Program-made: the position numbers and the translations under genes
Source: Talinum fruticosum
Taxonomy: Eukaryota; Streptophyta; Magnoliopsida; Caryophyllales; Talinaceae
Length of the DNA: 64,000 nt
Direction: 5' to 3'
Assembly (NCBI GenBank): GCA_021018815.1
Contig: JAITYX010000052.1
Coordinates: forward strand, 2,222,501 to 2,286,500
The notes under the pieces: model-generated
Told to the model about the DNA's origin: nothing
Database searches by the model: none
The model's input: only the letters and a program-made list of their open reading frames with translations
Shown here: in pieces, positions 49,301-59,620 of the stretch
Numbering within the stretch: position 1 is the first letter of the stretch
Layout of the letters: each line of letters begins with the position of its first letter

Positions 49301-50701
49301 GAGATGAGTAAAGCAGAAGCCCTCTTGAAGGTGAATAACTATGTCTGCAATGAGCTCTATTAAAGTACTGCTTAGGGTTGTCTAACAATCCTTTGTTGGA
49401 CAGGTGATATTGTCTCCTGTTGACTCTGTGGCAGACACCTATCGTGCTCTGTTGCCAGAGGGTACTCCTTCAGAGTTTCAGCGTATTTTGGAGCTAAAGG
49501 TTTTTTCCTTCTCATTCTCTTGTCTTCTCTTTATTCCCTTTTGCTTGTTTCTACTTTTTGCATGTGCATTTGTGTGCCTCTATATATCTGTATATATGAT
49601 TACTTTTTCTGGAATAGCTGAAGTAATAATGGTAATTTCTGTGAGTTCTTAGTCAAGATTGCACTTAAACTTTGCAATTTATTCAAAAATGTCACAAAGT
49701 TCAGCATTAGCATTTTTGAATAAATTGCAAAGTTTAAGGGCAGCCTTGGTAAGATCTCTAATTTCTGTCTCTACTCATTCATTGTATTTGGCACTACCTT
49801 GTAAACAGCTGAACCAGTCTAAACCAATTCTGGGGAAATGTGATTTCTACTCCTTTGTGAGCTTGCTAGCTATAGATGATAGCAAAAATTAGCTAATCAA
49901 ATGCTAGAGTACTTTGAGGTGTGTTCTCCATGATTTTGAATGCACATCAGTTCACACTTGAGACTTCCTGGTTGTAGTACATATTTCTTTCTGTGATCAA
50001 TGTCATGGGAACCATTCTCATTGCTAGAGGACTTCAACTGAGAAAGCTCAAGAGGAGAAAAAATGTAATTATTCTGAATGCACTTCTGCTGGTGTATGTT
50101 GCTCAATGGAGAGCTACATGCATGAAACATAGTTAGACCCTTAGGAATGTATAGTTGATGAACGTGGAGATTGAAGGGGACAAGAGATGCTTTTTACTAA
50201 GCTGTTCTCTTCTTTCTCTTGTTAGACTATTTATTTTGCCTCAAATCCCTGTCTCAAACACTCGTCACTTGGACATGTTTATGGATATTTAAGCCCCCTC
50301 ACTGCTAGTGTTGGTGGGACTTGTGTGGTATCGGTTCGGTTTGATTTGTTAAGTTCATATTTAACATTAGTCTTCAAATGTGTCATTTGCAGGGTCTTAA
50401 AAAGGCAGACCAGCAGACCATACTAGATGACTTCAATAAACATGGATCAAGCATCAAGCAACCATCTATGGCTCCTTCATCTGCTGTAGTCGCGGCTGTC
50501 CCGGCTCCCGCTCCACCTGCACCACCTTCTGCCGCTAGCCCAGCATCATCTGCTGTCGTTACATCTCCTGAGGATGTCCTGGCAAGAGCTGCTGCATTGG
50601 GCCGAGGTGCTGCAACTACCGGTTTCAAGAGATTCCTTGCCCTAACTGAAGCTGCAAAAGACAGAAAAGATGGCCCTTTTAGGAAACTCTTCAATCCGTG
50701 A
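28888..50701 (+). CDS. VPS53: VPS53, GARP complex subunit
   Basis: VPS53 is a core subunit of the Golgi-associated retrograde protein (GARP) tether, which works with VPS51, VPS52 and VPS54 to capture endosome-derived vesicles at the trans-Golgi; the Arabidopsis homologue is HIT1. Coding exons: 28888-28936, 29155-29249, 33877-33933, 34116-34266, 35527-35597, 37049-37173, 37625-37785, 37867-38008, 38627-38690, 39859-40043, 40160-40201, 41043-41147, 41235-41294, 42149-42226, 42764-42870, 42985-43050, 47072-47149, 47224-47357, 47442-47535, 48105-48182, 48645-48707, 49262-49330, 49404-49499, 50393-50701, all GT-AG. The product is about 826 residues, normal for the family. It begins [20 protein letters not shown]; an in-frame ATG at 28870 could add six residues. 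The N-terminal Vps53_N region (about 10-350) includes a coiled coil ([20 protein letters not shown]). The C-terminal half holds [33 protein letters not shown] and the end [15 protein letters not shown]. One base is missing in the A run at 39996-40001 (residue about 351) and one at 42771-42775 (residue about 466); all other phases agree. Confidence 0.95.
30756..31575. mobile_element. Foldback/MITE-like element in VPS53 intron 2
   Basis: Long inverted arms (about 110 bases each) face each other. The left arm begins AAATTACACAGAGGTACCCT; the right arm, reverse-complemented, begins the same way. Both continue through AACTATTT..AAACTTTTGAAAAA and CTTAAATTAATGG..CCAACTATTTCCTAGG. The interior is C/T-rich with a GA microsatellite and has no coding capacity. 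I could not find a target duplication, so the superfamily is open. Confidence 0.75.
31253..31297. repeat. (GA)n microsatellite
   Basis: About 22 uninterrupted GA units in the interior of the intron 2 foldback element. Confidence 0.95.
32701..32895 (+). repeat. Tandem duplication, about 110-bp unit, VPS53 intron 2
   Basis: CTATCAAGATTTTAATGTGAAG..TCCGATTATCC..TTTTTAATTTGGGCAATGTTTTTGTG is followed directly by a second, slightly shorter copy beginning at about 32809. The unit has no coding meaning. Confidence 0.8.
33210..33563 (+). repeat. Tandem duplication, about 183-bp unit, VPS53 intron 2
   Basis: Unit 1 (33210-33392) starts TATCCTAAACATCAATCATA and ends after CTGAATAACACCAG..TATTCAG. Unit 2 (33393 to about 33563) repeats it at roughly 90% identity by eye, with small indels. 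The two abut, pointing to a single local duplication followed by drift. Confidence 0.88.
34405..34508 (+). mobile_element. SINE 3' fragment (Au-like), VPS53 intron 4
   Basis: The order GGGCGGAAATGTTTGCAG, GGGGTAAGATTGCCTATATT, GATCTCCCTAGATCCCGC, GGACCCAC and the terminal TTGTTGTTGTAG matches the conserved 3' half of Au-type plant SINEs, which end in a TTG repeat. The tRNA-related 5' half with A and B boxes is not apparent. Confidence 0.65.
38809..39461. mobile_element. Non-autonomous TIR element in VPS53 intron 9
   Basis: The left end CTACGTTACCCGGACTCG and the reverse-complemented right end CTATGTTACCTGGACTCG form inverted repeats; the right arm also carries repeated CCCGTGTC motifs. The flanks are ACTCTACG (38801-38808) and ACTCTACT (39462-39469), a 7 of 8 match to a hAT-sized duplication. 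The 653-bp interior is not credibly coding. A hAT-derived MITE is the best guess. Confidence 0.75.
43406..44734 (-). pseudogene. LINE 3' end with zf-RVT domain, unit 1, VPS53 intron 16
   Basis: The minus strand encodes [20 protein letters not shown], then [34 protein letters not shown] and, after shifts, [20 protein letters not shown]. This is the zinc-binding reverse transcriptase-associated region (zf-RVT) and C-terminal tail of plant L1-type retrotransposons. The 3' untranslated end reaches an A-rich tail seen as TTTTTTT at 43410-43416. The upstream reverse transcriptase is only faintly recognisable (to about 44700). The element lies antisense to VPS53. Confidence 0.85.
44735..44846. mobile_element. 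Stowaway-like MITE, unit 1
   Basis: A 112-bp element with ends CCCTCTGTCCCAAAATAAGAG and, reverse-complemented, CTCCCTCCATCCCAAAATAA. It is flanked by TA on both sides (44733-44734 and 44847-44848), as expected for Tc1/mariner-derived Stowaway elements. Confidence 0.82.
44849..45988 (-). pseudogene. LINE 3' end, duplicated unit 2, VPS53 intron 16
   Basis: Starting directly after the first MITE, the sequence from about 43514 repeats (ATCATATCAACAAAATACC and onward) through the same zf-RVT tail. Similarity is high but with many more stops and small indels. The segment 43555-43590 of unit 1 is missing here. Being tandem and including the MITE at its end, unit 2 arose by segmental duplication and not by a second LINE insertion. 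Confidence 0.85.
45989..46099. mobile_element. Stowaway-like MITE, unit 2
   Basis: The second copy of the MITE, 111 bp, flanked by TA (45987-45988 and 46100-46101). It ends the second unit of the duplication in the same position as in unit 1. Confidence 0.82.
46715..47020 (+). pseudogene. Third LINE 3'-end fragment, opposite orientation
   Basis: The + strand encodes [21 protein letters not shown], then [10 protein letters not shown], clearly related to [20 protein letters not shown] in the duplicated LINE units but in the other orientation and more diverged. It ends in TTGATGCAATTTTTTAATTA followed by a T run and an A run at about 47008-47020. It lies 50 bases upstream of VPS53 exon 17. Confidence 0.75.
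49664..49738. repeat. Perfect 28-bp inverted repeat with 19-base loop, VPS53 intron 23
   Basis: The arm 49664-49691 (beginning CTTAAACTTTGCAATTTATT) is the exact reverse complement of 49711-49738. Pairing may extend by a few bases beyond the arms (TGCA against TGCC). The RNA would form a strong hairpin in the intron between exons 23 and 24. Confidence 0.95.
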
Positions 50702-51039
50702 AAATTTAAAATTGCTGATCCTCCCTCCTCTTGCTATTTCTTTTTTTCCCCTTGGGAAATAATTTTGTTGAATATCTATTAGAGCCCTCGAGTGTTCAGA
50801 TTTCTTTTCTGTTGGCTACATTTGATATACACGTAAGTTGACAAAGCCGTGGAAGAAAATTTTCTGGCTACATGTGGTTCGACAGTGGATATCTTTGTTT
50901 TCAATCTCCAATTCTTGTGTTCTCAGTTAACATTAGTTCAATTTGAGTTCTGTAATTCGAAGTTTAGCTTATGTTTATGATAATGCTGGTGTTATGTGTA
51001 GTTGGTTCGGTTCGATCTCAGTTTGATAAGGATCCGAGC

Positions 51040-51245
51040 GTCTGATATGCACCTACCTAAATATTGATTCCTATAGGTTTGTCGAACAAAATTAACTGGG
51101 ACCCCTACCATGGTGGGTTAGAGTACACGAATTATCTCGGTTGTTTTGATCTATAGACTGTGATTATTATATGATAATTTGTTTTAATTTTTAAAATACA
51201 TCATGTTTATATGCTCTCCATTTCCTTCCCGAAATGTGCTATTAT
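51040..51245 (+). repeat. Dispersed repeat, copy 1 (downstream of VPS53)
   Basis: ATAGGTTTGTCGAACAAAATTAACTGGGA.. through GATCTATAGA..TTTGTTTTAATTTTTAAAATA..ATGCTCTC is repeated in the same orientation at 53815-54030. The copies are about 85% alike by eye. No coding sequence is seen. Bases 50702-51040 are the 3' flank of VPS53 with no recognised signal beyond A/T-rich polyadenylation-like motifs. Confidence 0.8.
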
Positions 51246-51514
51246 TGGGTTGGATTGTTATGACTTGGATGTTTCAAATTTTTTTTTAACTACATTTTTA
51301 GATTTATCCCGTTTTAAAATTGATGTTCGAATATATGCACAACAATATGCTTTCAGTTTAGTGAGGAAATATCTATATTTACACAATATTTATGCATTAC
51401 ATAACTTAGCCTTTTAAATACAAATAGAATATATTAATAGACTTGGGTAGTTTTAGAACATAAAACTTGAGGAAGTATAATAAGATAAAATAAAATAAGT
51501 TGCTTGGAAGAAGT

Positions 51515-52405
51515 TTATTAATTATACGAGCTTGCTAATTATTGCCCTTACGGCGATAGATAAGAAAAATTTATATAACAATCTTATCTACTTAATTTTA
51601 TATATATGGTAAATAATTTATTCAATATTTTCTCATTAATTACAATATTTTTAGTTTCCTAATAGAAATCAAACTTTATACATAACTTCACAAAAGTTAC
51701 GTCAAAATTTAGTTTACTTTTTCTTTTTTAATTATAACATATCTATTAAACCCCTTTTGGTGGAACAAAAAATTCTACCCAAGAAAAACCCTAGTAATCG
51801 ATTTAAAAAAAACCCTTTGTAGAGATATTACATCCCCAATTCTAATTTTTCTCTTTTTTACCTGCTTCATCGTATCTTTATTTTGTTGACTCAAAATAAA
51901 TTAAAAAAATAATAATTTGTTCTTGGTTACTTCCGCATATGTGTAATTTCATATTAAGCACACGTTTAATTAAGAGGAACCAAATAATATGTTATTGAAC
52001 TTGAAAAAGCAATGTATTGATTTCATTTTTTTAATTGATAACTTTCATATTAAGCTTCGTAATTTAATTTTTATTCTTCTAAATTATTATTTTAGTACCA
52101 AATTCAAATTAACCATGATGAACAAACAACAAAAAACAACGAAGTGTGGCAAAAAATTTTAATGATCAATTTTAATTAAAAAATAAAAAGTTAACAAGGA
52201 AATAAGTAAATTTTGGAGAGCTAAGGTGGAAATTTTGAGTTTTATTAGATAACTAAAAATATTTTAATTACAAAGAAATATTAGATAAATTATTTATCAT
52301 ATATGTAAAATTAAATAGATAGGATTCATGTATAGATTCTTCTTATCTATCGTCCTAAGTGAAACAATTAGCAAAACCGTTAATTATATATATTAATAGA
52401 TTTGG
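51515..52405. mobile_element. Foldback/MITE-like element downstream of VPS53
   Basis: The arms are about 170 bases. The left arm holds TTGCTAATTATTGCCC, CGATAGATAAG, ATCTTATCTACTTAATTTTA and AATAATTTATTCAATATTT. The right arm (52230-52405), reverse-complemented, gives the same series with about 80% identity. The AT-rich interior is non-coding. Ends and target duplication are not clear. Confidence 0.65.
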
Positions 52406-52689
52406 GTAGGTGCAACTTATAGAAATTATCCTCTAAATACAAATATTATTTTGCCTAAGGTAAATTAGGCTATGATTGAGTCGTAAATATGAACGGAAAT
52501 GTTAAGAAGGCGCCATTATGGCATGGGCTCTGTTGGTCCTAAATAATGCTACTGTGTTCATGATCGCAGGCACTTGGTATGCCCGTGACGGGAGCGAGGA
52601 ATGGAGTTCAATCCGAATAGGTTCTTGACGAAAAAAAAATTCATGTGAAAGGTCAAGAGGAAGGAATAAAAAGGAAGGAAGGAAACGTG

Positions 52690-53211
52690 ATATTTCAAGC
52701 TAAATTTTGATGCAGGCAAGATGGGGAGGAAGGCTACGGTTGGGGATTCGTGATACGTGATCACTTGGGTGAAGTGATTATGTGCGGTGTTAAACAAGGG
52801 TTTGGTTTTCTAGGGGCCGAGATGGAGGAAGCTCGGACTTGTCTGTTTGCTATTCAAAAGGTCATGGAGCATAGTTTCTCAAGTTTAATACTTCAAGGAG
52901 ATAATCTGTCTCTTATTTCAAAGCTCAAGAAGGGATGTTACCCTAATAATGCTTTAGGCCTCTTTATTTGTGATATTCTCAATTGTTGTTTGTCTTTTCA
53001 ATTTTTCTCTTGGAACCATGTTAAAAGGATTTGTAACTCGATTGCTCACACAATCGCCCATTTTCAACCTATTGACTTTCAAGAGCGATTATGGTTGGAA
53101 GGGAGGCCGGATATTATCCATGATCCGGCAAATAGGGATATGTGTACATATGTGGATTCATTAATATAATATCCCTTCTTTGGTGTTTCAAAAAAAAAAA
53201 AGAAAAAAAGG
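52690..53211 (+). pseudogene. LINE 3' end: RNase H domain (RVT_3) and A-rich tail
   Basis: KLNFDAGK, then after a one-base slip near 52720 DGEEGYGWGFVIRDHLGEVI, then EMEEARTCLFAIQKVMEH, LILQGDNLSLISKLKK and RICNSIAHTIAHF form the plant LINE-associated RNase H fold: D at the first strand (NFDAG), E in EEAR, D in GDN, and IAH-type ending. The stop at 53167-53169 is followed within 20 bases by an A-rich tract (53187-53209), the LINE tail. It is 5'-truncated and on the VPS53 strand. The frame from 52750 is otherwise open for 139 codons. Confidence 0.85.
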
Positions 53212-53814
53212 ATGCCTTATACTTTTGGTAGCATGTAGAGAAGAATTTGTGCTAGGTTACACACGAAAGGTGAAAAGGAAGGAAGAAATAACCCTAGTAA
53301 ATTATTGTTTCATTTATTTGTAAGAAATTATAAGATTGTTTGGAGTTATAAGGAGTTGTAAGATAGTTGTAAAGTTAGTTATAAAAAAATGTAAAGAGTT
53401 ATAAGCAATTATAAATAAATGTAAGGAGTTGTAAGAAGTTGTACGGGTGTAAGTTAAAGGTAAATGGAACATGACCCAAATCTTTGCCCAAGTATGTTTG
53501 TCTTAAGCTCAAGTGGCTCAGCAAGCAACAACATGGATGAGAAGGAATGAACGGGGAAACAAAAGAGATGGAGTTTTTCTTTTTATAAGAGATAAAATTG
53601 CTAAAAATTTAGGGTTTGGATGAGCTTTTTAGACAAAGCCCATAATTCTTTTTATAAATATAAGTTAAGTTAACTTTGTTTTTTACTCAAACATATATCG
53701 GGTTTGACCGGTCTAACCCAGTTTAACTATCAATCAGATTAACCGGTCTAATCCAAATTAAATGATACAATTTGTCAAACCATTGACCCATTTTATTAAC
53801 CGGATCGATCAACA

Positions 53815-54030
53815 TAAAACCTACCTATATTTTGAGGAAGTTAAGTCCATAGGTTTGTCCAACAAACTTGACTGGGAGCCCTACCGTGCTGAATTAGAGC
53901 ACACAAATTATGTCGTTGCTTTGATCTATAGAATCTATAAAATTATATAATAATTTGTTTTAATTTTTAAAATATACCATGTTGATATGCTCTCAATTTT
54001 TTTTAAAGCGTAGATTTCCTTCCCAAAGTG
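53815..54030 (+). repeat. Dispersed repeat, copy 2
   Basis: Second copy of the 51040-51245 sequence. It spans the small open frame 53762-53950, which is therefore probably not a gene. Bases 53212-53760 have degenerate GTAAGGAGTTGTAAG-type short repeats (53330-53450) and no gene; 54030-54940 is AT-rich and unrecognised. Confidence 0.78.
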
Positions 54031-54944
54031 CGTTGTATCATCTGATCCATTGCGTCTAAAGTTATATCATCATCCTCATCTTTTCACCCACTTTCAAATC
54101 CACCTGTTTAGTAAAGTGAATTTCTCCCTAGGCAGATTCATCAAAATTAATTTCAATGACACATTTTTGTTCAACAAGTGAAGTAGCAATGTATGTTATA
54201 CGCGATTGAAAAGGAGGTTTCATTCAAGCAGGTACTAGATTCATATACAAAATACCTATACTTGTGTCCGAAGTTATGGCTATGTGAAATAATATTAAAG
54301 CAAATCTAGGGATAGGCCTCACACACATCTAAGTTAAGTGCAACTATCAACTAGTTATTCTAGCAGTCCAGGGTATCCTTTACACCTCATAAAGGATACA
54401 GATCATTAGTTTATGATATACGAATTATACTTTTGTTATTATCTTATTATTTAATTAATTATATTTTTATATAGAATAATATGACATCTAGTTATACTGC
54501 TAAATTAAGATATATCGTGAGATATAGAATTACCTTTATCAATTTTCGTTCTATAATCTCCACTACAAAAGGGTGGATTATAATAGGAAAAATTCTCACT
54601 ATCCGTTAATTATTTTGAGCTTTTCATCGTTTACTTCCGTCATATCATGTAGCACTTGTCTTTCCCGGACGGGTTGACACTCAAACTAGCTCACCCTGTT
54701 GATGATGTGTGGTTATCTCCTAATTAATTTTCGAAAGTTATTTATGTAATTATAATTTGGGCCTTCTGATTCAACTTGGTGGTATGGTTTGGAAAATTAA
54801 TGTATGTCACTTTATAAATGATTAATGTATTTCCAAATATGTTATGTGATAATGACCGATTCATTCCTAAAACTGGATATATCAAATGATTTTTTGAAAA
54901 GTTATAATTTTAAAAATAAAAATTAAGTTGACCAATGAGATATT

Positions 54945-55045
54945 GATTTAGTGGTCAAGATTGAGGTTGTCGGTGTATTAAATCTCAAGTTTAATTCTCT
55001 CCTCATCCATTATATTATGATGTCCTTTTTAACTCATCCGGATAA
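54945..55045 (+). mobile_element. SINE-like fragment
   Basis: CAATGAGATATTGATTTAGTGGTCAAGATTG followed by a degenerate B-box-like CTCAAGTTTAATTCTC suggests a tRNA-derived SINE. A diverged relative (ACCAATGAGATATTGGTCTGATGATCAAGATTG) occurs at about 57405-57510. Ends and tails are not defined. Confidence 0.4.
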
Positions 55046-55525
55046 AAAGAGAAACATAATTACTAACATATTTGTAGTTACTTAATAGTTAAAATTTTTT
55101 TGATTGTAAATATCATATTGACTATTTACCTAGATTAAAATTCCTAGCTTAAAAACATTCATTCACCACCAAGGCAACATGAGAAAAGAATCATATAATT
55201 AGATGCTATTCCATGCTAATTCCCTACGTATGAAGTGTCCCACAAGAAGCCATGACTTAATTATTCTTTTCTCTCCCTATATGTCATTAGAAAGAATATA
55301 CCACATTTGCTCACTCGAAAGGAAAATATGAGCGTCAAGCAAAAGTGAGGAATAATTTCTACATTTGGCTAAGTAATGAACTTATTTAAATGCCCATTTT
55401 CCATAGTCATACCCCATCAATGACTCACATTACCACTTGATTTGTCATTTATTCTAACCCTTCTCATTATCGTTGTTTCTAAACCTCCTTCCTTTCCCTA
55501 ACTTCATCCCATTGCAAGATTAGTT

Positions 55526-56996
55526 ATGGTGGTTTACAAATTAGAAGAATCTGATGATCTTTTCATTGCTCCTCGTTATTATGGGAACAAGTTTGTTTAT
55601 CAAATGAAGCAGATTTCGGGGAGACAAATACACGACTTGTTCGTAATGTAGATTTAAGAAGCGACAAGTTGATGGTATATGAAATTGATATAACGCAATC
55701 TGTGTTGGAAAGGTTACATGAATCTCTTGTCTTGAGGCCGAGACAAGGGGTTATTTTTGTCAACCGTAATGGAGCTTGTTATATCTATGTGCCCGGGAGG
55801 GGTTGTTATAGACCGATTCAAAATGTCATCTTTGATTGGTCACCTTTTGGGGTCATACTACCAGGTTCTGTCAATGATTCCTTAAGAAAACAACTTGAGG
55901 AAAAGCAAAAGGAAATCGATGAGAAGGATCAAGAGATTTCTTTTGCGAAGGCTGAAGCATTATCTACCAAGGAAAGTTTAGAAGCCTCAATGAAAGAGAT
56001 AGAAGAGCTCAAGGAACAACTTTCAACTTATGAAAAGGACAAACATGAAATGGAACTACACTTGCAAAGGGTAAATAGTCAGCTTTCATCGGTTGATTTT
56101 GTGTTGGAAACACATAAAATTGAGTTAGAATCATCTAAAAAAGAGGTGAAGGAGCTCCAAGATCAGGTATCTAAATGCGAACGAGAAAATCAAAATATGG
56201 AACTGGAACTGGAAAAGGTACATGATCAACTTTCATCAACTAATTCCGAATTACAGTCAATGATGATTCAATCGGAGCTTTCAAAGAAAAGGGTGATTGA
56301 GCTCGAGGAACACCTTTCCGCTTCTAAACAAGAAAGCCAAAACAAGGAAACAGAGTCACAAAAGCTACAAGAACGGGTTTCTTCAACTAGTTCGAATTAG
56401 AATACACAAAGAAGCAACTCGAGTTTTCAAACACAAGCCTAAAGGAGCTCGAGCATCAACTTTCTTGTTGTAAGAAAGAAAAGGTAGAAATGGAAGTAGA
56501 ACTACAAAAGGTACTAGATGAACTTTCCTCGGTTACATATGAGAGAAATTCAACTAAGACTCAGCTCGAGTTCTCAAAAAGAAGAATAGAAGAGCTCAAT
56601 GAACAAATTTCTGCTTATGAAACTGAAAGTCTATACATGAAAGGTGAGTTGCAACAGTTACAAGATCATCTTTCTTTGGCTAATCAACAGTTAGAATCGA
56701 ACAAAACCCAGTTGGAAGCATACAAAAGGGAGGTAGAAGAGATCAAAGGCCAATCATGCCCTTGTAAAAGGGAAGGTCAACATATTGAAGCAGAGTTACA
56801 AAAGATTTCCAAGCATCTTTTGTCAATAGATTCTCAAGTGAAGACATCTTATAGAAAACTACACAATTTGCTATTTTCCATGTTATGGAATGATGAGCTT
56901 GTCCCTGATTCAACAAATGAGTTACCAATTCTTTCAACAACTTCAGAAATTGATCAGGAATTGTCAAATGACATGAGTGAGGATGACTCTTCTTAG
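55526..56996 (+). CDS. Intronless coiled-coil protein, family not recognised
   Basis: I do not recognise the family. From ATG 55526 (MVVYKLEESDDLFIAPRYYG) a globular N-terminus of about 125 residues continues through TRLVRNVDLRSDKLMVYEID and GACYIYVPGRGCYRPIQNVI. About 330 residues of heptad-rich coiled coil follow, built from roughly 42-residue units of the type LSS..ELE..K.QLE.SKK.V.ELE.Q. A short acidic end (LSNDMSEDDSS) precedes TAG at 56994. The frame needs one extra base near 55602 (CAAATG read as CAAAATG) and one near 56393 (TTCGAA read as TTCCGAA). With both, the length is exactly 491 codons including the stop. Without them a 243-residue and a 168-residue piece remain. TATTTAAAT at about 55384 could be a TATA box. 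It may be a cytoskeletal or membrane-tethering scaffold, but nothing in the sequence fixes a role. Confidence 0.65.
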
Positions 56997-56999
56997 AGA

Positions 57000-59620
57000 T
57001 GAATGATTGCTATGTTATATGTATGTATATGTATAAGCCGTGTAAACAGTTAATTATCTCATGTAGAGATTATATTTCGTAACTTAATTGATAATAATAT
57101 GAGTGCAACCCTCTAAATAAGATGGTTGATACTTATTTGTGTACTTTTACTTTTATCTCCCTCCAAAATTATTAAAATAAAACTTGTCTCACGACTGCCA
57201 CTACGTTGGATGTATATGTTCATGGTGCATTGTTTTCAATGTCAATAAAAGGGTTACGATATCTCCGTTCTCCCTATCTTATTCTACTTTCTGCAATTTC
57301 AAATAACTAATTCAATTATTTTTGTATTTTCTTCCCCATAAAAACTTTCACATAGTGTCAACCTACAAATAATCTCCTGATAACATTAATAATTTTAAAC
57401 TACAAATACCAATGAGATATTGGTCTGATGATCAAGATTGAATTCTTTGATAGATTAGATTACATGTCCAATTATCTTTTCCATATTGTATTCTACTATT
57501 CTTTGAGTTCCTTTATACCAACAAAAATAAAAATCTACTTAAATTAATCATATTTTATAGTCTTTTTTTCATGAGCTTAGGCTGTATATTTTTAGTATAG
57601 CATCAAAAGTTTTTTGTGTCATAAGTTTTTAAAAATTGATTAATAAATTAATATGCCCTCATTTATTTGGTGGAGTGAGCATATAAAGTGAGTGAATCTA
57701 TTGGGTTGGGTTGTCCACAAACATTTAACCGAATTACATTTATGGGTCGGTCGACCCAGAACTACTAAATAGGCATTGAGTAATGGGTCAAAACTTGCCT
57801 CCCCTTTATATATTTATCTAGAGAGAGAGAATGAATGGTCCAAATATATATATATTAGAGAGAGAGAGAGAGAGAGTATGGTCCAAATAAGCACCCTTCA
57901 ATAGATAAGCATCAAGGTTGTTATAATTGGAATCTAGTTAGAATCGATGGGTAGTTAGAATCGGAATTGTAAAATTTGATCGGGGATCTTAAGATACTAA
58001 TATTTGTTTGTAATAGTTTTTTTTATAAGAATAAAAATCTTAGCAACACATTTATAAATATTTATAGGAAATCCAATTCAATTATACTTTGTGAAAGATT
58101 TTGGTTTAAAAGCATGCTATTGTGATGAATTATGAAATAAAATTATGTGCAAGCAAATTATGAAATTTATTTAGACTCGTGAATCGTATCGTAGGATGGT
58201 AGAATCGTAAATTAGGAAATTTATACGATTCTACCACATATTTTTGAAGTAAATTAGAATCGTAAGATTCGAATACATTTAAGATTTTAATGGGATTTGG
58301 ATCGATGGAGGATTTTTAGATCGTAAAATCGTAGGATCATAAGATCCGAATAAGAAGTTTAACAACATATATTTTGACCATTAGATCATCGTCCAACTAT
58401 CTATATTAATTAGCTACTTTTAACACTAAAAAAAATTAAAAAATTCAAGGGCAGTTCGCAACCCCTCGACAATTCTCACATCCCAGTTTGCTTCCTCTCT
58501 CTCTGCCTCTCGCCTCCCTCTCCTCCCTCTCTCTCGCTGGCAACTATTTCCCCCTTCTCTCTCACTGACAGTCTCTCTCTCTTCATCTGCGACTCTCAAC
58601 TCTCTCTTGCCGCCTCTTCCCCTCGTCGCTCCCCCTCCCACTCGTTGCCTTACCCTCTCTTTCTCTCCAGTCTCCCTTCTCACTCTCTATCGAAGACACT
58701 CATCTCTCTCCACCTGTGACACTCATCTCCCATTTGTTGCTCAACGCCCATCTCTCCATCTTACTCAATGCTGGAACAGGCAAAAGCTCACAAATCGTAA
58801 TGTCCATATGTCGTGCAAGTAAGATTCTCGATTCTTTATTCTCTAGATTAATTGAGTGCCCACCGTTTCCTCTTCTTCCCTGTTCTCTTGATAAATTGAG
58901 AATCTTGTTATCTAATATCAGATTTTACTTGCACAAAAATTAGGGTTTGGGAAAATTTTGTTGGATATATTGCTTTGGGAGGATGATTATTTTCAGTATA
59001 TTACTTTAGGGGAATGATTGGTGGCTCAATTCCCCACAAAACGCCAACTCTTTCTTTTACTTTGAAGTTTGGTTTTGATTAGGGAAATGAGGCTGGTATG
59101 TTATTGAGATGATTTTTAAAATTAGACTTTTGAAGTGGTTTTGGATGAAAGTCTTCATTGGTGATTTTTATTAATCATTTTATTTTCGAAATTAATTTAG
59201 GAAGTCTCAGAATGTTATTTCAAAGATAAAAAAATTAAAAAAATGGAGAGTACACTTTATCGCAAAGCTTCTGGGCCAACAGTGTAAATTGCTTGGACCA
59301 AAAGTTGAGCCTGGTTACTAGCTGGCACCAGCTGATGCCTGCACTGGTTGGTAACCGGTGCCGACTATCTGGCTGGGAGGAATCAATCTCAGTCAAATAG
59401 CTTTAGCTATATAAATAACCCAATTTTTCTATTTTTAGCCTGAAATGTGGAGAGACAATTTAGAGAATAAAAAATAAAAAAAAGAGTCGCCAGGTAGTTT
59501 TGAGAAATTAAAACTAATAAAAACACGTAAATACTTTTCTAAATTCGAGTATGAAAGACTAAACTCGAAAAAGTTTTAAAAATGATCCTTCAATTTTAAA
59601 CCAATGATTCGGGGGTGAAG
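57000..59620. other. Intergenic region without recognised genes
   Basis: AT-rich DNA with (AT)n and (GA)n tracts at about 57846-57876, a SINE-like fragment at about 57405, short repeats of the type GAATCGTA..AGAATCGTAA (57940-58340), and a C/T-rich segment at 58440-58830. The C/T-rich segment resembles a plant 5' leader followed by a GTAAG-type donor (58818), but no coding exon follows that I can recognise. Confidence 0.6.

Noticed and set aside
50383..50694. 103-codon minus-strand frame with Ala-rich translation
   Set aside because: Antisense shadow of the last VPS53 exon.
54563..54580. CACTACAAAAGGGTGG, similar to a CACTA terminus
   Set aside because: No matching inverted end, subterminal array or duplication found nearby; probably chance or an isolated remnant.
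58426..58943. Open frames in the C/T-rich segment
   Set aside because: Compositional; no downstream exon or recognisable domain.
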